Source of the DNA: Candidatus Zixiibacteriota bacterium
GTDB lineage: Bacteria > Zixibacteria > MSB-5A5 > GN15 > JACZUZ01
Direction: 5' to 3'
Assembly (NCBI GenBank): GCA_024280835.1
Contig: JAJRPJ010000006.1
Span: 422,098 to 486,097 of the forward strand
DNA length: 64,000 nucleotides
Below are positions 27,479 to 36,329 of this stretch, in pieces. Each line of letters starts with the position of its first letter. Positions within the stretch are counted from its first letter, which is position 1. Position numbers and translations under genes: made by a program. A model generated the notes under the pieces. The model was not told where the DNA came from and did not search any database. It worked only from the letters and a program-made list of their open reading frames with translations.

Positions 27479-27721
27479 TCACCCGCCAGCAACTGGTGGA
27501 ATGAAGACGATTTCGTCACCGTCTTCGAATGACCCATCCATGCTGGCAAATTCGTTATTAAGAGCGACTTGGGTGATAGCAGGATCAAGTGTGAAAGCGT
27601 ATTTGTTCTTGAGCTCCAAATACAAATCCGCCAGAGAGTTAGAGTCTGTTGAAAAACTCTCAGAATCCAATCCAGAGCGCTCGCGCAACTCAGCGAAATA
27701 TGTGATTTTGACTTGTTTCAT
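27479..27721 (-). CDS. moaD: Molybdopterin synthase sulfur-carrier subunit MoaD
   Basis: This 80-residue ubiquitin-fold protein ends in the diagnostic Gly-Gly (FIPPVAGG), the site adenylated by MoeB and thiocarboxylated as sulfur donor. Other family features are the N-terminal VKITYFAELRERSG and the central LNNEFASMDGSFEDGDEI. It is immediately followed by the MoaE-MoeB-rhodanese fusion gene, so all partners are made from one transcript. moaA, moaC and molybdoenzyme genes are not in this window. Confidence 0.93.
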   Translation of the reverse strand: MKQVKITYFAELRERSGLDSESFSTDSNSLADLYLELKNKYAFTLDPAITQVALNNEFASMDGSFEDGDEIVFIPPVAGG

Positions 27722-27902
27722 AACTTATGGCCTCAAACGTGACTATTCAATTCTATCCAGTGGAAAGCGGCAATCGCAATCCCAAGACTGAAACATCAGC
27801 GTTATTGACGACACTGTCAAGCTACTTTGGATATGGTTATTTTTTGATTCTTGGAGCGCCTAGTGGACAATATTGAACTCCCAAAAATGGAACTCCAAAC
27901 AA

Positions 27903-29354
27903 TCAATTGCAGATTATGCCCTCTGGGCCGCATGTTGGTGGGGGACCGCCTGAAAAGATTCGACTAATCATAAATGTCACATCAGCAATATTCACGGAAC
28001 TGCTGAAATCGACATCTGCTTTACCACAACAAACTGGAGCTATACCTCCAGTGAATATTCTAGCAATCAAGAATGTAACGTCAGCTACGTTGAATTGTCC
28101 GCTATTATCAGCGTCACCAGCCGCATCACAACAGGGATCCAAGCAGCAAAGGAAACTAATGATTGTTTCGCAACTACTCGAATTAATTCCATCAGTTACT
28201 TCAGTTGTAACACTAATAGAACCAAGAGCTAGATCGGCTTGTACCGCGGTGTAGGTGATGACTCCAGTTACAGAGTCAACAGTGAGTGATCCGTTAGGTA
28301 TTGGACTCACTCCTACTAGGTTCCAACGATAGTTTTCGCATCCGTCTGCATCGATAACTGATGGCGCTGGGAGTGAGGCGGTAGCTCCCACATACATTGA
28401 GACATTGGGAGCGCTAACTGCTTGTGGAGAATCGTAGGTGACAGCGATTTTTGTTTGGCAAGTTGTACCCTCATCACAAGAATTAGGTAGTTGAGCGTAT
28501 GTAGTGACAGTAACAACAGTATTATTGTCTTCAAAAGCTGGGGTATAAGTAACTAAACCATCAGGGTCGACCGAAGATGTGCCCATGCCATCGTGTCGCG
28601 TATGATAGAAGACAGAGAAGAATGGCGGGTCTGTGTGAATCGCTGTGACTTGATAGCTGATCGGATTGCAATATGATGTCGTCACGCTATCTACGCAGTT
28701 CGTATACTCCGCGCCTAAGCCACCTACATAAGTTGTGATACAAAAAGCCTCTGTGGCTGTTCCTCCGACATTCGCATCTCCGCCGCCACCCTGCCAGGTT
28801 GGAGGGCCGTCAGGGGTCATGAGCCACTGACCCGCTGGAGCTACGAATGCAGAATCGATACATACTACAGCGCCATCAATCTTTGGTAGCTTCAAGTTAA
28901 AGGTAAGAACATCCACGAAACTTGCTGATTGGAAACCATCGCCTGGCAGGGCCGTTGCAGTCACTAGCCAAGTATCAGGCAGCGCTCCGTCCAAATCGGT
29001 AAGCGATAATTGTGCGCCACTTGGTGACCAATATGTAGTTGGACTTTGCCAGTCGGGCGACAAAGTGATGTCTGAAATAGTAGCAGTTGGCGCAGATCCA
29101 TCAGGGCTATAAACCACAAAACCAATTGATACGTCAGATTGAAGCGTTGATGAACGTGCCTGAATTGCAAACCCCATGTATCCAAGCCACCAATTACTCC
29201 TGTCTAACAGGTTTATAGGATCTGGATCATTACAGCCGAATGTTTGTTGCAAACGGACTTCAGCCGGTTGGCCATATGAAGATTGCGGACAGGAAAATAC
29301 AATCGTGGCTACCACAAGAATAAACAGCTTGTTGAAGCTCAAATTGGTGGTCAT
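27903..29354 (-). CDS. Secreted protein with C-terminal dockerin-type repeats
   Basis: The 483 residues begin with a signal peptide (LFILVVATIVFSCPQSSYGQ). The body is beta-rich and low in charge, with several cysteines (FGCNDPDP, AVCIDSAF, AFCITTYVG) and a region like bacterial Ig/cadherin-type repeats (about 230-400, with DPDGLVTYTPAFEDNN and VDSVTGVITYTAVQ). The C-terminus carries two dockerin-like loops, DADNSGQFNVADVTFLIARIF and a more degenerate DVDFSSSVNIADVTFMISRIF. It resembles the end of the lysyl-oxidase-like protein at 22.4 kb. The function of the main body is not recognised. Confidence 0.8.
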   Translation of the reverse strand: MTTNLSFNKLFILVVATIVFSCPQSSYGQPAEVRLQQTFGCNDPDPINLLDRSNWWLGYMGFAIQARSSTLQSDVSIGFVVYSPDGSAPTATISDITLSPDWQSPTTYWSPSGAQLSLTDLDGALPDTWLVTATALPGDGFQSASFVDVLTFNLKLPKIDGAVVCIDSAFVAPAGQWLMTPDGPPTWQGGGGDANVGGTATEAFCITTYVGGLGAEYTNCVDSVTTSYCNPISYQVTAIHTDPPFFSVFYHTRHDGMGTSSVDPDGLVTYTPAFEDNNTVVTVTTYAQLPNSCDEGTTCQTKIAVTYDSPQAVSAPNVSMYVGATASLPAPSVIDADGCENYRWNLVGVSPIPNGSLTVDSVTGVITYTAVQADLALGSISVTTEVTDGINSSSCETIISFLCCLDPCCDAAGDADNSGQFNVADVTFLIARIFTGGIAPVCCGKADVDFSSSVNIADVTFMISRIFSGGPPPTCGPEGIICN

Positions 29355-29400
29355 CGATATATCTCCTACTTCTTGGAGTAGATGTGGCCCCGGCTTGTTA

Positions 29401-29429
29401 TACTCAAGCTATCGTAACTGCCTTGAGTA
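29401..29429. promoter_or_regulatory. Inverted repeat upstream of the dockerin gene
   Basis: TACTCAAG and CTTGAGTA form an 8-bp inverted repeat separated by 13 bp, about 47-75 bp before the start codon of the dockerin gene. The spacing suits a dimeric repressor or activator site. No U-tract adjoins it. Confidence 0.35.
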
Positions 29430-29558
29430 AATTGGAGAGCGTAAGTTATCCTCTTAGTAAGAATAATCTATTGGCTAATCATTGTCAAGGCAATTCTAAT
29501 GCCCAGACCACAACAATGTGGCCGTTTGGAGTCTACTACTCTGGTCAAGATACTACCC

Positions 29559-30116
29559 CTACAATGCGGCTTTTACTACATCATAAGCTCCGGCAATACT
29601 TTTCTCGAGGTCGATGTTTTCGATGTGGTGATGGCCTTCGGGGACTACTTTGGCGAAACCTTCGGCGAGGAAACTGTAGACGCCTTCGTCTGTGCTGCGG
29701 AAGCCGTCGTCGATGTCACGGGTTTTCCATTGCGCGATAGGGACAGTGATATGGAAGAAGACGTCATATGTGCCTTTCCATGAATCAATCATGCGTGTTA
29801 GCAATATGTCCTGCGCTTCGGTCATGCCTTTGTTGGCTTTGACTAGCTCTTTGTAAACTGCTATGTCAGTTATCGGTCGGTCGACTAAAAGAATATCTGC
29901 GGCGCCAGAGATGTCTGTTTCGCGCATGATAGTATGTGAAGAGACCCAGAGTTGGGTGTTGAAAGTCGATTCAACATCAGCGGGATATGGACAGTCACGA
30001 ATCAATTCTGGTAACACTTCGACTGATTTGCCGTCAGAAGTAAGCTTCGTTTTCAGCGCTTCAACGATAGTAGTCTTGCCAACGCCTTGTGCGCCTGTGA
30101 ATGCTACTTTTAACAT
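29559..30116 (-). CDS. Small P-loop ATPase/kinase (AAA_28-like)
   Basis: The product starts with MLKVAFTGAQGVGKTTIVEAL, a Walker A loop at the extreme N-terminus, and has a Walker B-like ADILLVDRPITD near residue 90. This layout resembles the AAA_28 family of small nucleotide or nucleoside kinase-like proteins, including the kinase part of NadR. The ORF track begins at 30155; I chose Met14 at 30116 because the P-loop then lies at residue 8 and GGAG precedes it. There is no clear operon partner. The substrate is unknown. Confidence 0.75.
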   Translation of the reverse strand: MLKVAFTGAQGVGKTTIVEALKTKLTSDGKSVEVLPELIRDCPYPADVESTFNTQLWVSSHTIMRETDISGAADILLVDRPITDIAVYKELVKANKGMTEAQDILLTRMIDSWKGTYDVFFHITVPIAQWKTRDIDDGFRSTDEGVYSFLAEGFAKVVPEGHHHIENIDLEKSIAGAYDVVKAAL

Positions 30117-30269
30117 GTACTCCAACCTTTCGATATTAGTTTTGACAGGGCGCATGAGTAATCGGCGCGCTATCAGAAAATAGCTAAATAAGGATACGGA
30201 AATTCACAGATAATTGAAAGTCCCAGAGAGCGCGAATGGACGCTGGGTTGAGCTGGGTTGGGTTGGGTT

Positions 30270-30298
30270 TTGCATTCTCAGGAATCTTCACCTATGTT
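30270..30298 (+). promoter_or_regulatory. Putative promoter of the SDR gene, leaderless layout
   Basis: TTGCAT (30270-30275), a 17-bp spacer and TATGTT (30293-30298) lie 6 nt before the ATG at 30305. No SD is seen before that ATG. Confidence 0.35.
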
Positions 30299-30304
30299 TC
30301 AAGT

Positions 30305-31075
30305 ATGGAAAATGAATCGAAATCAAGAATTGCAGATAGGACCCGCTGGCGTTTGGACGGCAAACGTGCGCTGGTGACTGGCGGCACAAGAGGAATAGGC
30401 CAAGCCATCACAGGTGAGCTGAGTGCATTGGGGGCTTCGACAGTGGCCGTTGCCCGAAATAATTCAGGAGCAGACTGCGAATTGATTTGTGCTGATATTA
30501 CTGTGGCCGAAGATCGGTTACGGATTATTGAAACTGTTGGCAAATCAGAAGCGGGGCTTGATATTTTGGTAAATAATGCCGGTGGTAATCTCAGAAAATT
30601 ACCAGAGGAGTATTCGCTGGATGAGGCGTGGGAGATTATTGAATTGAATATGGTGGCGACTTTTGAACTCTGTCGTTTGGCGTATCCATTGCTCAAAAAA
30701 TCTGGTGGTGTGATTGTCAATATCACCTCGGTGGCTTCGCTGTCGCATATGTCCTCTGGCGCGCCTTATGCCATGGCTAAAGCTGGAGTCAATCAATTGA
30801 CACGCAATCTTGCCACTGATTGGGCCAAGGACGGTATTCGAGTCAATGCCGTAGCGCCTTGGTATATCAACACACCACTTGCGGCGCCAGTATTTTCTGA
30901 CTCAGAAAAACTACAGTCAATAATCAAACGCACACCCATGAGGCGAATTGGTGAGCCAGAGGAAGTCGCGGCATTAGTGGCTTTCCTTTGCTTGCCTGCC
31001 GCGTCATATATTAGTGGACAGACAATTGCAGTTGATGGCGCCTATATGGCCAGTGGGTGGCAGTATCCAGCTTGA
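30305..31075 (+). CDS. Short-chain dehydrogenase/reductase (SDR)
   Basis: A classical SDR of about 256 residues: NAD(P)-binding loop VTGGTRGIGQAI, NNAG, catalytic Ser in ITSVAS, YAMAK for the Tyr/Lys pair, and C-terminal YISGQTIAVDGAYMASGW. It resembles tropinone-reductase-like SDRs. The ORF track begins 69 bp earlier, but that stretch (MDAGLSWVGLGFAFSG) is not SDR-like, so I start at Met24. The gene faces the acetoacetyl-CoA synthetase gene with 30 bp between the stops. The substrate is unknown; a link to the adjacent tyrosine operon is possible but not shown. Confidence 0.88.
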   Translation: MENESKSRIADRTRWRLDGKRALVTGGTRGIGQAITGELSALGASTVAVARNNSGADCELICADITVAEDRLRIIETVGKSEAGLDILVNNAGGNLRKLPEEYSLDEAWEIIELNMVATFELCRLAYPLLKKSGGVIVNITSVASLSHMSSGAPYAMAKAGVNQLTRNLATDWAKDGIRVNAVAPWYINTPLAAPVFSDSEKLQSIIKRTPMRRIGEPEEVAALVAFLCLPAASYISGQTIAVDGAYMASGWQYPA

Positions 31076-31105
31076 TGCAATGGCTACTTGCTCAATTAGA
31101 TACAA

Positions 31106-33028
31106 TTAGTGAGTTTCTGATAAGTCACAAAACTGCTCTAGAGCTTCGGGGTTGGCTAACGCATCGCGATTGGTTTGCGTTTGTCCATTGACCGCTCGCA
31201 GAACAGCCATCTCAACTTTCTTGCCGCTGATTGTTCTGGGGATGTCTGTTACTTGTCGAATCAAAGCTGGAACATGACGTGGCGTTGTTTTAGCTCGAAT
31301 AGTGTCTTTGATGGTTTTGCGCAGAGAATCTGTTAGTGTCAGAGCATCGCGCAGAACAACAAACAGGACAATACGAATATCATCTTTCCACTTTTGTCCA
31401 ATGACAATACTATCGATAATTTCTGGTAGAGCTTCAACTGGATTATAGATTTCCGCGGCGCCAATTCGCACTCCACCAGGGTTGAGAGTGGTGTCAGAGC
31501 GACCATAGACAATCACTCCGCCATGCTCTGTAATTTCAACAAAGTCACCATGCTGCCAAACGTCAGGATAGCGTTCGAAATATGCCGCGCGATATAGAGA
31601 CTGGTCTGCATCATTCCAAAAACAAACTGGCTGCGATGGAAACGGAGCAGTGCAGACTAACTCTCCGACTCCTTTCTGCAGTGGTTTTCCATGGTCATCA
31701 AAAGCTTCAACTTTCATTCCAAGTCCGCGACATTGAATCTCTTCGGAGTACACAGGCAAGATAGGATTGCCGAGCATGAAGCAGGAGAGGATGTCTGTGC
31801 CGCCTGAAATTGATGAGAGTTGCAAATCAGATTTGACAGAGTCATAAACCCAGCGAAAATTTTCGGCGGTAAGCGGTGATCCTGTCGAGAGAATTGTCTT
31901 CAATGACGATAAGTCATGTTCTTGGCTTGGCTGCAAACCTCGTTTTTGACAGGTTGTCAAAAATTTAGGGCTGGTTCCGAAGGCGGTGATACGTTCGGCT
32001 TCGATTGCGCGCCAGAGTGTTGCTAAGTTTGGTTGCGCAGGTGAGCCGTCATAGAGGACAACAGTGGCGCCAATACCGAGTGCGCCGATTAGCCAATTCC
32101 ACATCATCCATCCGCAGGTAGTGTAATACGTGATAACATCGTCACTTGAGAGATTTGTGTGGAGCGAGTGCTCTTTCCAGTGCTGGAGCAATGTTCCACC
32201 TGCGCCATGGACAATACATTTTGGCGCGCCAGTGGTTCCCGATGAATACATGATATAGACAGGATGGTTGAAGGGTAACTGTTCGAAAGCCACCTCTTCT
32301 GTATCATTGTCCAACAAGTCATCCCAGTTTGATGATTCGGAACATATAGTGATAGTGGCTTTCAGTGACGGCAAATTGTCACTCAGTTTTTGTAAACGCC
32401 CACGGCAATCATAGCGTTTGCCTTGATATGTGTAAGCTCCAATGCCAAACAATACCGTTGGGGCTATTTGTTCGAAACGTGCGAGCGCTCCTGAAAGTCC
32501 AAAGTCAGGTGAGCACGAGCTCCACAGCGCTCCAATACTCGTTGTCGCCAGCATCGCAATCAATGCTTGAGGAATATTGGTAGTGTAGGCGGCGACTCGG
32601 TCGCCCTTAGTGACACCCAACTTCTTTAGGCCAGCGGCGCATTTGGCGACAGCGCTATACAATTCGGCAAAAGTCAATTCTTCACGGCCGCCAGACTCAT
32701 TGAGCGACACAAGAGCTACCCGACTGTCGCGGTAGCGGAGTAGGTTTTCGGCAAAGTTGAGTCGTGCGCCTTCGAACCATGTTGTCCCTAACATTCCTTG
32801 GCCAGAGATGACAGAAGTGTAAGAGGCGCTATGAATGATTTGCGACTCGCGCCAGATTAACTCCCAGAAATCTGCGGGATGTTCGATTGACCAACTATAT
32901 AAGTCAGAGTATATCTGAAATGATTTGCCTGCAGAGGTAGAAGCTTTGCGCATGAAACGCTGCATGTTCGAGGCGATGCAACGCTCATCTGACGGAACCC
33001 AGAGTGGTGTTTGTTTCTCGGCGCTCAT
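31106..33028 (-). CDS. Acetoacetyl-CoA synthetase
   Basis: The enzyme activates acetoacetate to acetoacetyl-CoA with ATP, which fits it as the last step of the operon. The 640-residue ANL-family protein has the N-terminal cap WVPSDERCIASNMQRFM, the AMP-binding loop YIMYSSGTTGAPKCIVHGAG, the aromatic-rich YYTTCGWMMWNWLIGAL and the C-terminal RTISGKKVEMAV carrying the catalytic Lys. The ORF track begins at 33067, overlapping the upstream gene. I prefer Met14 at 33028, 4 bp after that gene's stop, consistent with translational coupling. Confidence 0.92.
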   Translation of the reverse strand: MSAEKQTPLWVPSDERCIASNMQRFMRKASTSAGKSFQIYSDLYSWSIEHPADFWELIWRESQIIHSASYTSVISGQGMLGTTWFEGARLNFAENLLRYRDSRVALVSLNESGGREELTFAELYSAVAKCAAGLKKLGVTKGDRVAAYTTNIPQALIAMLATTSIGALWSSCSPDFGLSGALARFEQIAPTVLFGIGAYTYQGKRYDCRGRLQKLSDNLPSLKATITICSESSNWDDLLDNDTEEVAFEQLPFNHPVYIMYSSGTTGAPKCIVHGAGGTLLQHWKEHSLHTNLSSDDVITYYTTCGWMMWNWLIGALGIGATVVLYDGSPAQPNLATLWRAIEAERITAFGTSPKFLTTCQKRGLQPSQEHDLSSLKTILSTGSPLTAENFRWVYDSVKSDLQLSSISGGTDILSCFMLGNPILPVYSEEIQCRGLGMKVEAFDDHGKPLQKGVGELVCTAPFPSQPVCFWNDADQSLYRAAYFERYPDVWQHGDFVEITEHGGVIVYGRSDTTLNPGGVRIGAAEIYNPVEALPEIIDSIVIGQKWKDDIRIVLFVVLRDALTLTDSLRKTIKDTIRAKTTPRHVPALIRQVTDIPRTISGKKVEMAVLRAVNGQTQTNRDALANPEALEQFCDLSETH

Positions 33029-33032
33029 GAAC

Positions 33033-34046
33033 TCAGGTCGAGGCAAGTGTTTCGTGCGCGTAGACAAGTGTCATCCAAGCCAAAGTTACTAGCTCTTCGG
33101 TTTGCTGTGAGTCACATTCGGTATCGTCGAGAGCTCGCTTGGCGATTTGCTCATAAGCGGTCATGGTGTTTTCTGTGCGCGCTAGTTGAAGCCAAGTCCG
33201 ATGATCACTATCGCGCAAATAGTTCCGCACGATATAGCCACTGGCAGCGCTAAGTGGTTTATCGCGCTCGACGAACTCTCTGGCTTCAGCAAACGATGGA
33301 ATCTGACTTGCCCCTGCGAGAAGCGAAAGGTTCGACGCAGTCAGGAGTTTTGATTTGCGAACAAACTCTGGTAAGCCTGCAAAGCCAATTTGCGAGCCGC
33401 CAGTTGGTTTGGCAATTTCAAAAACCGCGGCTCCAGAGGAGCGGCAATATGTAGCTCCACCCATGCGCGCCACCAAGTCGAGTTTCTTCAAATCAACACT
33501 GCCATCGTTCATTATTTTATCGGAGAGATGAAAACGAAGGACTTCACAAATCGCCAAGTTACCTGATGCGCCGCCTTCACCTAGTGTCACCATTTGAGTT
33601 AGTTTGCACTCCATTTGAAAAGGAGATTCCAAAACACGTGGTGGTTTGACTGTCACAGAATCGATTGGTGTCAGTCCGCTTTTTTCAAATTCATTGACAC
33701 CAGAATCAAAGTCTGCCGAGGCGAGATTGACTTGCTGAGCAATGTCGTATGTGACGACTTGTATGACACACTCTTTGGTGTCCATAATGTTGGTGTATGT
33801 GTCTTTGACCGAAGAGTCGCGCAAGCGCCGTGATGGCGAAAAAGCGACAATTGGCGGGTTAGCCGAAAAAGCATTAAAAAAAGAAAACGGCGACAGATTA
33901 ACACAGCCATCACTGGAAATAGTGGAGACCAAAGCAATCGGACGCGGTGAAACACCAGCGAGCAAGTATCCAAAGACATCCTTGATAGGAGCGGTCTTGG
34001 GGTCAATCTCACGCATTGAATTCTCAATAGGTTTGTCAACGGCCAT
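33033..34046 (-). CDS. Flavin-reductase-like FMN-binding protein with C-terminal extension
   Basis: The first 200 residues match the split-barrel flavin-reductase-like family: LLAGVSPRPIALVSTIS, NLSPFSFFNAFSANPPIVAFSPS and KDTYTNI, then LTQMVTLGEGG. About 110 further residues form a helical region without a recognised domain. The gene sits inside the tyrosine operon, 1 bp after the fumarylacetoacetase and 4 bp before acetoacetyl-CoA synthetase. It may supply reduced flavin or bind FMN for an unknown step. It occupies the place where a maleylacetoacetate isomerase might be expected, but it does not resemble one. Confidence 0.82.
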   Translation of the reverse strand: MAVDKPIENSMREIDPKTAPIKDVFGYLLAGVSPRPIALVSTISSDGCVNLSPFSFFNAFSANPPIVAFSPSRRLRDSSVKDTYTNIMDTKECVIQVVTYDIAQQVNLASADFDSGVNEFEKSGLTPIDSVTVKPPRVLESPFQMECKLTQMVTLGEGGASGNLAICEVLRFHLSDKIMNDGSVDLKKLDLVARMGGATYCRSSGAAVFEIAKPTGGSQIGFAGLPEFVRKSKLLTASNLSLLAGASQIPSFAEAREFVERDKPLSAASGYIVRNYLRDSDHRTWLQLARTENTMTAYEQIAKRALDDTECDSQQTEELVTLAWMTLVYAHETLAST

Positions 34047-34047
34047 A

Positions 34048-35115
34048 TCAGGCAGACGCTCCAGATGTCATCTTCTTTTTCGCCAAAATAGAATAGTCTT
34101 GTGGCTGTTTCTTGATAGCATGCGTCAATACACCTAACTCTTCGACACGCAATTCAATTGTGTCACCTTCAGTCAGCCAGACTGGTGTATATGTTTCTCC
34201 TGCGGCTTTGGCTTCAAGCGCACGTGAACCATTTAGTTCAAGATAACAGCCGGTACCGACTGTGCCTGAACCAATGACATCACCTGGGAAAACCTCGACC
34301 CCATAACTGACGCGCTCAATGATTTCAGCGAAGGTCCAGTTCATGTCCTTAAGGTTTCCTTCGGAAACCAACTTGCCGTTGTGATAGGCTGTCATCGGCA
34401 AGTCATACTGGTTGCCATTGCCGCCTGTTACCAATTTGCTTTGTAGTTCGTCGGGTGTCAGCAAGAATGGTCCGATTGAAGTGGCGAAGTCTTTGCCTTT
34501 AGCAGGACCAAGGTTGAGTTTCATCTCTTCGAGTTGCAATGTTCGCGCCGAAAAATCATTCATGATAGTGAAACCAGCGATATATGAATCAGCTTCTGAG
34601 GCAGGAATGTTTTTGCCGCGTTTGCCAATGACAATTGCCACTTCAAGTTCAAAATCTAGACGCTCAAAATGATCCTGCTCAACTATCAAATCACCACCAC
34701 CGAGAATACTTTGATGGTTCGTGAAGTAGAATACAGGAAATTGATCAAACTCAGGAATCATCTCAACGCCACGATTGCGTCTGGCAGTGGCGACATGCTG
34801 ACGAAACGCGTAGGCATCTCGGCAAGAAGGCGGATGTGGAACTGGCGCTAGTAGTGACACTTCGGCCAAACTGCCAACAGCCACACCTTCGCCAGCCTGA
34901 CATTGTGTAGCCACAGCTTGTGCAATTGCCATAGCTTGCTCGCCGCCATTCAACAACTGCGCCATCGTCTTTGGTAGGCTCAAACTGTTTTTCTTGGCGC
35001 TATCATGCAAATCGAAAACAGTGTAGGCTCCGCTACCATTGTCAGCGCTGGCGCTAGTGATGAGCAGGCCAACTCGCTCGGCGTCTGTGGCGTTTGTATA
35101 GGAAACAAATTTCAT
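34048..35115 (-). CDS. Fumarylacetoacetate hydrolase family protein
   Basis: Fumarylacetoacetase splits fumarylacetoacetate into fumarate and acetoacetate. The 355 residues show the family's active-site blocks: FTNHQSILGGGDLIVEQ, the metal-binding DFELEVAIVIGKRGKNIP followed by IAGFTIMNDFSARTLQ, GKDFATSIGPFLLTPDE, and the late GDVIGSGTVGTGCYLELNG. In this operon, between aminotransferase and acetoacetyl-CoA synthetase, the fumarylacetoacetase role is the best choice. It lies 45 bp after the aminotransferase gene. Confidence 0.9.
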   Translation of the reverse strand: MKFVSYTNATDAERVGLLITSASADNGSGAYTVFDLHDSAKKNSLSLPKTMAQLLNGGEQAMAIAQAVATQCQAGEGVAVGSLAEVSLLAPVPHPPSCRDAYAFRQHVATARRNRGVEMIPEFDQFPVFYFTNHQSILGGGDLIVEQDHFERLDFELEVAIVIGKRGKNIPASEADSYIAGFTIMNDFSARTLQLEEMKLNLGPAKGKDFATSIGPFLLTPDELQSKLVTGGNGNQYDLPMTAYHNGKLVSEGNLKDMNWTFAEIIERVSYGVEVFPGDVIGSGTVGTGCYLELNGSRALEAKAAGETYTPVWLTEGDTIELRVEELGVLTHAIKKQPQDYSILAKKKMTSGASA

Positions 35116-35160
35116 GACTATATAATCCTTTATGTATGTAATATTTGCAAGAGTTTACTG

Positions 35161-36324
35161 TCAGCGCTTCAATAATGACCAGACAGTTTCGATGACTTCC
35201 AAAGCAAAGATGTCGTCCTCGGAAGTTCCAGTGTTGATACGTACGCCGCAAGGGGCGCCGAAAGCTTTTGTATGACGTAATATCAAACCGCGATTCAAAC
35301 ATTCTTCAGCGAAATCTGCGGCCTGCTCTTCGTCGGCAAGAATCAAGAGCAAAAAGTTCGCATGTGATTTGATATATCTAAGTCCAAGCTTATCAAAACC
35401 ATCAGTCAATTGCTTCATTGAGCTCTTGTTCAGCTGAATTGTCTGCTCAACGAACTTGGTGTCACCCAAAGCAGCGACAGCCGCCGATTGCGCTGGATGC
35501 GCTGGCTCAAATGGAAGCTTGATCTTGTATAATTCCTTTATCAGACGCTCAGGTCCGACAGCATAACCTACACGCAAACCAGCTAGGCCGTAATCCTTAG
35601 AGAAGGTGCGTGTGACAATCAAATTCTCGCGTCTATACTTCATTCCATCAGGGTAATTTGTATCGCCGCACGCATAATTGTAATAGGCCTCATCAAGGAT
35701 AATGAGAATATTCTGCGGTACTTTTTCAATAAACTCATCCAGCGCAACTTTCGGAATCATTTTTCCAGTTGGGTTGTTTGGGTTGGCGAGATAGATGATT
35801 TTTGTGCGTGGTGTGATTGCCGCAACAATAGCCTGCAAATCATAGGCATAGTCTTTCATTGGCGCTGTGACAATATTTCGATTACATTTTTTCGTATTGA
35901 CGAAAACCCCAATGAATGTCGCCTCACCAGTGAGAATCTCATCATCCACATCACTGAAAGCAGCAATAATATAACTCATGAGTGAGTCAATGCCCGCTCC
36001 ACAGATTATTTCTTTGCGCGGCCGGCCATGATACTCAGACAGCGCAGTTGTCAACTCATATGCGCCTGGGTCAACATAACGATAGGCCCCATTGAGAGAC
36101 TCTTGCACCGCTTTCAAAGCCAATGGCGAACAGCCCAATGGGTTTTCATTTGAGGCGAGTTTGACTATGCGCTTCAATCCTTTCTCGCGAGCCAATTCGG
36201 AAATCAGTTTTCCTGATTGGTAAGGAGTCAAATTGCGAATATAGTCAGGCGCTTGAACGCCTGTGTTTTTCTGCGATGGTGTCTTTGGCATGTCGGTAGT
36301 ATTGTGTGTTGTATTAAGTGTCAT
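35161..36324 (-). CDS. Aminotransferase of class I/II (HisC-like), probable tyrosine aminotransferase
   Basis: A PLP fold-I enzyme of about 387 residues: KLASNENPLGCSPLALKAV, ANPNNPTGKM, DEAYYNYA, and the PLP Lys in TRTFSKDYGLAGLRVGYA, plus C-terminal GVRINTGTSEDD. By sequence it would be called histidinol-phosphate aminotransferase. Its place in an operon with hppD and hmgA suggests it makes 4-hydroxyphenylpyruvate from tyrosine. The track starts at 36348. I prefer Met9 at 36324, which has AGGAG 10 nt upstream and begins 5 bp after the hmgA stop. Confidence 0.85.
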   Translation of the reverse strand: MTLNTTHNTTDMPKTPSQKNTGVQAPDYIRNLTPYQSGKLISELAREKGLKRIVKLASNENPLGCSPLALKAVQESLNGAYRYVDPGAYELTTALSEYHGRPRKEIICGAGIDSLMSYIIAAFSDVDDEILTGEATFIGVFVNTKKCNRNIVTAPMKDYAYDLQAIVAAITPRTKIIYLANPNNPTGKMIPKVALDEFIEKVPQNILIILDEAYYNYACGDTNYPDGMKYRRENLIVTRTFSKDYGLAGLRVGYAVGPERLIKELYKIKLPFEPAHPAQSAAVAALGDTKFVEQTIQLNKSSMKQLTDGFDKLGLRYIKSHANFLLLILADEEQAADFAEECLNRGLILRHTKAFGAPCGVRINTGTSEDDIFALEVIETVWSLLKR

Positions 36325-36329
36325 CGCGC

